From assembly GCA_963715285.1 (NCBI GenBank), contig CAVQRU010000002.1, forward strand, positions 320,083-384,082: a stretch of DNA of 64,000 nucleotides, given 5' to 3'. The stretch is from Sva-07 sp963715285 (GTDB lineage Bacteria > Actinomycetota > Acidimicrobiia > Acidimicrobiales > Ilumatobacteraceae). A program made the translations under genes and the position numbers. The stretch's first letter is position 1, and each line of letters begins with the position of its first letter. Positions 60,465 through 64,000 of this stretch are shown here, in pieces. The notes beneath the pieces were generated by a model. It was not told the DNA's origin. It did not search any database and saw nothing but the letters and a program-made list of their open reading frames with translations.

Positions 60465-60916
60465 GCTCGCCTCCGTCGTCGGTGGGTGTCCGGTGTCTCG
60501 CCTGTCTCGATCGCCTGGACCACGACGGGTCCGACGGCGGGTGGCCGTGCGGTACCTCGGAGGCGGGCGATCGTCCGGGACGTGCCGCGAGCGAGCCCCG
60601 CCGCCTTGATCATCGGCGCTGAGAACGATGTCCGGGCGACCGTACTGCCGACGGCGTCGCCGATCGCTTCGGCCGACCCGAGGACGCGGTCGAAGCGTTC
60701 GAGATCGGCGCGTGCCTCGTTGACGGTGGCTCTCGCCTCGTCGGTGGTGTCGTGCAACTCCTGGATCAACGGGGTGGTCTCGGCGCGGAGGTCGTCGAGT
60801 TCGCGCCGGACGTCCCGCAGCGCGTCGAGCACCCGCATCAGCACCACGACGAGGGCGGCGAAGCCGATCGAACAGAGCACGGCGGCGACAACGAGCACGA
60901 GCTCACCGGCGGTCAT
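60461..60916 (-). CDS. DUF948 domain membrane protein
   Basis: 151 residues. One N-terminal span GELVLVVAAVLCSIGFAALVVVLMRV with short outside start, then a long coiled-coil-like helix ALRDVRRELDDLRAETTPLIQ as in DUF948 proteins. The last 30 residues are basic. Commonly encoded next to rarA in actinobacteria, role unknown. ATG 60916 overlaps rarA by ATGA. Confidence 0.8.
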   Translation of the reverse strand: MTAGELVLVVAAVLCSIGFAALVVVLMRVLDALRDVRRELDDLRAETTPLIQELHDTTDEARATVNEARADLERFDRVLGSAEAIGDAVGSTVARTSFSAPMIKAAGLARGTSRTIARLRGTARPPAVGPVVVQAIETGETPDTHRRRRRA

Positions 60917-62214
60917 GTCACGTCGGGCCCGGGTCGGTCGGCGACACCGACACTGCGATCGTGGAGTGCCCGCTCGTCGCCGAGCCGCGACGGCTCGTAC
61001 CAGCGCCGGCCGACGAGTTCGTCGGGGAGGTACTGTTGGCTGACCGTGCCGGAGGCATGGTCGTGAGGATACTCGTACCCGGTTCCGTGGCCGAGCGACG
61101 CAGCACCTTGATAGTGAGCGTCGCGCAGGTGCGCCGGCACCTCGCCGACGGCACCGTCGCGCACGTCGCTGCGTGCGTTCCAGATCGCACGAGCTGCCCG
61201 ATTGCTCTTGGGTGCCACGGCGAGGTAGATGGCGGCTTCGGCGAGGTTCAGCTGCGCCTCCGGCAGGCCGACGTGCTCGAGCGCGTGCGCAGCAGCGACG
61301 GCGACCTGGAGTGCGCCGGCGTCGGCGAGTCCGACGTCCTCCGACGCGAAGATCACCATCCGTCGGGCGATGAACCGTGCGTCCTCCCCGGCTTCGAGCA
61401 TGCGGGCGAGCCAGTAGATCGCGGCGTCCGGGTCGGATCCGCGGATCGACTTGATGAATGCGCTCACGACGTCGTAGTGGTCGTCGCGCCCGTAGCGCAG
61501 TGCAGTGGTCCCCAGTGCCGCTTCGACGTGGGCCAGCTCCACACGGCCGTATCCGGACAGCGCACACGACACCTCGAGCGCGGTCAGCACCTGGCGTCCG
61601 TCGCCGCCGGCACGGTCGACCAGCAGAGCAAGCGCGTCGTCGTCGGCCGTCGCCCCCTCCGCCTGCAGGCCACGGCGAAGAAGGGCGTCGATCGCGTCGC
61701 GGTCGAGCGGCTCGAGCCGGAAGAGCGTGGAACGACTCCGCAGCGGAGCGTTCACCTCGAAGAACGGGTTCTCCGTGGTCGCGCCGATCAGCGTCAGCGT
61801 GCCGTCCTCCACGGCGGGCAGCAGCGCATCCTGTTGGGACTTGGAGAACCGGTGGATCTCGTCGAGGAACAGGATCGTGCCCTGGCCGCGCTCGCCGAGC
61901 CGTTGGCGCGCCCGTTCGATCGTCTCGCGGACGTCCTTGACCCCCGCCGACACTGCCGAGAGCTGTTCGAAGGCACGGTCGGTACTGCCGGCGACGGCGA
62001 GGGCGAGGGTCGTCTTGCCGGTGCCCGGCGGGCCCCACAGCAGCGCCGAGGTCAGCCGGTCGGTCTCGACGAGCCGTCGCAACGGCTTGCCCGGACCGAC
62101 GAGATGGTCCTGGCCGACGACGTCGTCGATCGTGCGCGGGCGGAGCCGAGCGGCCAGCGGGGCACGCGAGCGACGCTGCTCCTCGGCGGCGACCGCGAAC
62201 AGGTCGTCGGTCAC
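60913..62214 (-). CDS. rarA: Replication-associated recombination ATPase RarA (MgsA)
   Basis: 433-residue AAA+ protein of the RarA/Mgs1/WRNIP1 group that acts at stalled replication forks. RPRTIDDVVGQDHLVG opens it, Walker A GPPGTGKT is at 61-68, DEIH at 118-121 (LFLDEIHRFSKSQQDALLP), sensor I is GATTENP, and FEVNAPLRSRSTLFRLEPL is the family's typical stretch. The C-terminal tetramerisation domain has SDPDAAIYWLARMLEAGEDARFIARR. GTG 62214 overlaps the nudix stop. Confidence 0.95.
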   Translation of the reverse strand: MTDDLFAVAAEEQRRSRAPLAARLRPRTIDDVVGQDHLVGPGKPLRRLVETDRLTSALLWGPPGTGKTTLALAVAGSTDRAFEQLSAVSAGVKDVRETIERARQRLGERGQGTILFLDEIHRFSKSQQDALLPAVEDGTLTLIGATTENPFFEVNAPLRSRSTLFRLEPLDRDAIDALLRRGLQAEGATADDDALALLVDRAGGDGRQVLTALEVSCALSGYGRVELAHVEAALGTTALRYGRDDHYDVVSAFIKSIRGSDPDAAIYWLARMLEAGEDARFIARRMVIFASEDVGLADAGALQVAVAAAHALEHVGLPEAQLNLAEAAIYLAVAPKSNRAARAIWNARSDVRDGAVGEVPAHLRDAHYQGAASLGHGTGYEYPHDHASGTVSQQYLPDELVGRRWYEPSRLGDERALHDRSVGVADRPGPDVT

Positions 62215-62654
62215 GGCAGGAGTCGCGGGATCACGGCCCGGTATGCCGCCAGGCGGAACTCGACGACGTGCTCGAGCAGCCATGCCGGCTCGACCCATTT
62301 CCAGGCGACGAACTCGACCTCGTCGGGGGTCGGGATCACGTCGTCCGACCGGACCCGGAAGAGGTACCAGCGCTGTGCCTGCCCGAGCCGTTTGCCGGCG
62401 CTGCGGATCTGGTCGGGGAACTCGTACACCACCCAATCCGGATGTTCGCCGAGCAGGTCGACCTCGTCGGGTCCGAGTCCGGTCTCCTCGCCCAACTCAC
62501 GCCACGCCGCATCGCCCGGCTCCTCCCCCACGTCGATGCCGCCCTGCGGCAGCTGCCACGCGCCGGGGACGTCGCTGCGCTCGAATGCCAGGACCTCGCC
62601 CTGCGAGTTCGTGACCACGGCCACGACGCCGGCACGGAAGTTCGAACTCGCCAT
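62211..62654 (-). CDS. NUDIX hydrolase, RppH-like
   Basis: 147-residue nudix protein. The nudix box is at 39-61 (GGIDVGEEPGDAAWRELGEE then TGL), complete with G-x5-E-x7-R-E-U-x-E-E-x-G-U. LPQGGID and RWYLFRV resemble RppH, which removes 5' pyrophosphate from mRNA, but other nucleotide substrates are possible. ATG 62654 has TACCCT seven nt upstream (62667-62662), so this is the head of the nudix-rarA-DUF948-DUF6167-glcD-glcE-phosphotransferase operon. Confidence 0.85.
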   Translation of the reverse strand: MASSNFRAGVVAVVTNSQGEVLAFERSDVPGAWQLPQGGIDVGEEPGDAAWRELGEETGLGPDEVDLLGEHPDWVVYEFPDQIRSAGKRLGQAQRWYLFRVRSDDVIPTPDEVEFVAWKWVEPAWLLEHVVEFRLAAYRAVIPRLLP

Positions 62655-62661
62655 CGGTGCG

Positions 62662-62667
62662 AGGGTA
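62662..62667 (-). promoter_or_regulatory. -10 box TACCCT for the nudix-rarA operon
   Basis: TACCCT on the minus strand, seven nt before ATG 62654. Confidence 0.4.
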
Positions 62668-62680
62668 CCGCGCCGACCGC

Positions 62681-63787
62681 TCAGCGTCCGAGGGCTCGCA
62701 GTCGCGCGGTGACGTCGGCGTAGTCGTCGTCGAATTCGGCGACGGCGGCGAACCACCGACGCGCGGCGATCGGGTCGCCGACGCGGTCGTACAGGTCGCC
62801 GAGGACGTACCACTGACGGAGGTGGAACTCGCGCACGGCCTTGGGCCGCTTGGTGGCCGGCTCCATCACCTCGATCGCCGCCCGGAGCTCACCCTGATCG
62901 GCGAGCGCGCCGGCCGCCACGATTCGGCCTTCGGCCATGACGTCGTGGCTCGGTGACGACGCCTTGATCTCCTGCCACACCTGGTCGACGGCGGTCCAGC
63001 GACCCTGCGCGCGATGACAGTCGGCGATCACCGGCAGCAGTGACGGATCCTCGTGGAGATCCTGCGCCGCCTGCAGCGCAGCAGCGGCCTGCTTGTACTT
63101 GCCGAGGCGATAGTTCGACAGCCCGACGATCTCGTGGGCGGCTGCCACCGTCGGCGCCTCCTTCGCGATCGCCGACGCGATGCGCCGGGACTCCTGGAAC
63201 CGCTCGCGGTCGAGTGCCTCGGACGCCTGGGCGAGACGCTCCGCGAGCCGGGCACCGCGCTGTTGGCCGAGCGCGCCGACCAGCTCGGCCGACACTTCCG
63301 GGTCGAGCGGTTTGGGCGCCTTGCGCTTGGGAGGCCCGTCCGCGGCAGGACTCGCAGCACGTCTCGTCGCTCCTGTCGCCGCACGCCGCACCGACCCCTC
63401 GTCGATCCACTGCTCGGTGGTGCGCTCCTCGATCCGCTGCCGCTCGAGGTCGGGATCACGAGGCTCGCGCGGCAGCCGCCTGGCCTTGACCTCCAGTGAA
63501 CGACGTTCGGCCTCGGTCTGCGGCCGCGCCGGGCGACCATCGCGACGCGTTCCCGATCGGCTGTCGGGCCGCCCACGTCCACCACGGCTGTCCCTGCTGT
63601 CCGGCCGTCCGCTCGAGCGGCCGTCGGATCGGCCACCGCTGCGCGATCCCGACCGGCTGCCGCCCGAGGGCTTGCCGGACGAGGATCGACCACCGGAGGG
63701 CTTGCCGGACGAACGCCCCGAACCTTGTCCGGATGGACGCCGCGAGTCGTCTCGGCGCGGTGGACGGGAGGACGAGCCGGACGACAT
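62681..63787 (-). CDS. Basic low-complexity protein with TPR-like C-terminal half
   Basis: 368 residues. The first 105 are Ser/Gly/Arg-rich (SGSRSGGRSDGRSSGRPDS-type, SGKPSGG repeats) and very basic, likely disordered and RNA- or ribosome-binding. The rest is helical with TPR-like repeats: IVGLSNYRLGKYKQAAAALQ, VIADCHRAQGRWTAVDQVW and WYVLGDLYDRVGDPIAARRW. It is a conserved layout in Acidimicrobiia by my reading, not a named family. TAGCAT eight nt upstream (63801-63796) supports ATG 63787. The neighbour is 5S rRNA. Confidence 0.75.
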   Translation of the reverse strand: MSSGSSSRPPRRDDSRRPSGQGSGRSSGKPSGGRSSSGKPSGGSRSGSRSGGRSDGRSSGRPDSRDSRGGRGRPDSRSGTRRDGRPARPQTEAERRSLEVKARRLPREPRDPDLERQRIEERTTEQWIDEGSVRRAATGATRRAASPAADGPPKRKAPKPLDPEVSAELVGALGQQRGARLAERLAQASEALDRERFQESRRIASAIAKEAPTVAAAHEIVGLSNYRLGKYKQAAAALQAAQDLHEDPSLLPVIADCHRAQGRWTAVDQVWQEIKASSPSHDVMAEGRIVAAGALADQGELRAAIEVMEPATKRPKAVREFHLRQWYVLGDLYDRVGDPIAARRWFAAVAEFDDDYADVTARLRALGR

Positions 63788-63795
63788 GGCTCGCC

Positions 63796-63801
63796 ATGCT
63801 A
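63796..63801 (-). promoter_or_regulatory. -10 box TAGCAT for the TPR protein
   Basis: TAGCAT on the minus strand, eight nt before ATG 63787. Confidence 0.35.
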
Positions 63802-63857
63802 CGGCGGCCACGGGTCGCACGCGCGGGCCGCTCCGGAAAGCGGCCCGAAAACGCGAA

Positions 63858-63891
63858 GAACGCACCGCCGGCAAACCCGGACGGTGCGTTC
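63858..63891 (-). terminator. rRNA operon terminator
   Basis: On the minus strand GAACGCACCG, loop, CGGTGCGTTC, then TTCGCGTTTT. A second hairpin GGGCCGCT/AGCGGCCC lies at 63825-63846. Both are just past the 5S 3' end. Confidence 0.75.
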
Positions 63892-63902
63892 CTCGATCGA
63901 AA

Positions 63903-64000
<98 letters not shown>

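Overview
The window is high-GC actinobacterial chromosome, most likely from class Acidimicrobiia (Ilumatobacter-like). The evidence is a complete Pup-proteasome system, a WhiB regulator, a DUF4193-type zinc protein, HelY beside TatBC, a nickel superoxide dismutase with its SodX protease, and a RarA-DUF948-DUF6167-type operon. The genus is an inference, since no 16S gene is present. Genes are dense, with many 4-bp ATGA/GTGA overlaps. Very many operon heads carry a TA(C/G)NNT box only 6-9 nt before the start codon, the layout expected for leaderless mRNAs.

Layout. 1-9.6 kb: a cut threonine aldolase, whiB-ribokinase, three small-molecule/protein methyltransferases, a gamma carbonic anhydrase-like protein, a repeat-rich RNA-binding-like protein, an enoyl-CoA hydratase, a GNAT and a DUF4193 protein. 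9.7-16 kb (minus): a long ThyX-like protein, then tatB-tatC-helY and a small protein. 16-29 kb: GDPD, signal peptidase and the proteasome block pafA ... prcA-prcB-pup-dop ... arc. This matches the order helY-tatC-tatA-pafA-prcA-prcB-pup-dop-mpa-trmI known from Mycobacterium. Here a pxpA/amidohydrolase/pxpB/pxpC (5-oxoprolinase) operon lies between prcA and pafA, an enoyl-reductase-like gene lies between arc and dop, and no pafBC is visible.

29-36.5 kb: a ferredoxin, an MMPL exporter with a divergent TetR, then a six-gene minus operon ending in a ubiquitin-like sulfur carrier, a TtuA-type tRNA thiolase and TrmI. This looks like a tRNA T-loop modification module. 36.6-42.5 kb: two tandem DacB (PBP4-type) genes overlapping an ADP-forming acyl-CoA synthetase, and a TetR. 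42.5-51 kb: sodN/sodX, an SDR, transketolase-transaldolase, and a membrane-anchored sulfite-oxidase-fold enzyme whose start codon overlaps that of a divergent LOG-family gene.

51-64 kb: glcF, two frameshifted genes (a Tat-exported multicopper oxidase and a Nei-type DNA glycosylase), an aldehyde dehydrogenase, and a long minus operon nudix-rarA-DUF948-DUF6167-like-glcD-glcE-phosphotransferase. Last come a TPR protein and the 3' part of a 5S rRNA gene on the minus strand, so an rRNA operon enters from the right. Dispersed palindromes include three copies of a GATGAGCGA-armed element and a perfect 18-bp-stem palindrome with a GGGGTCAGACCCC core. No CRISPR array, tRNA, prophage or transposase gene was found.
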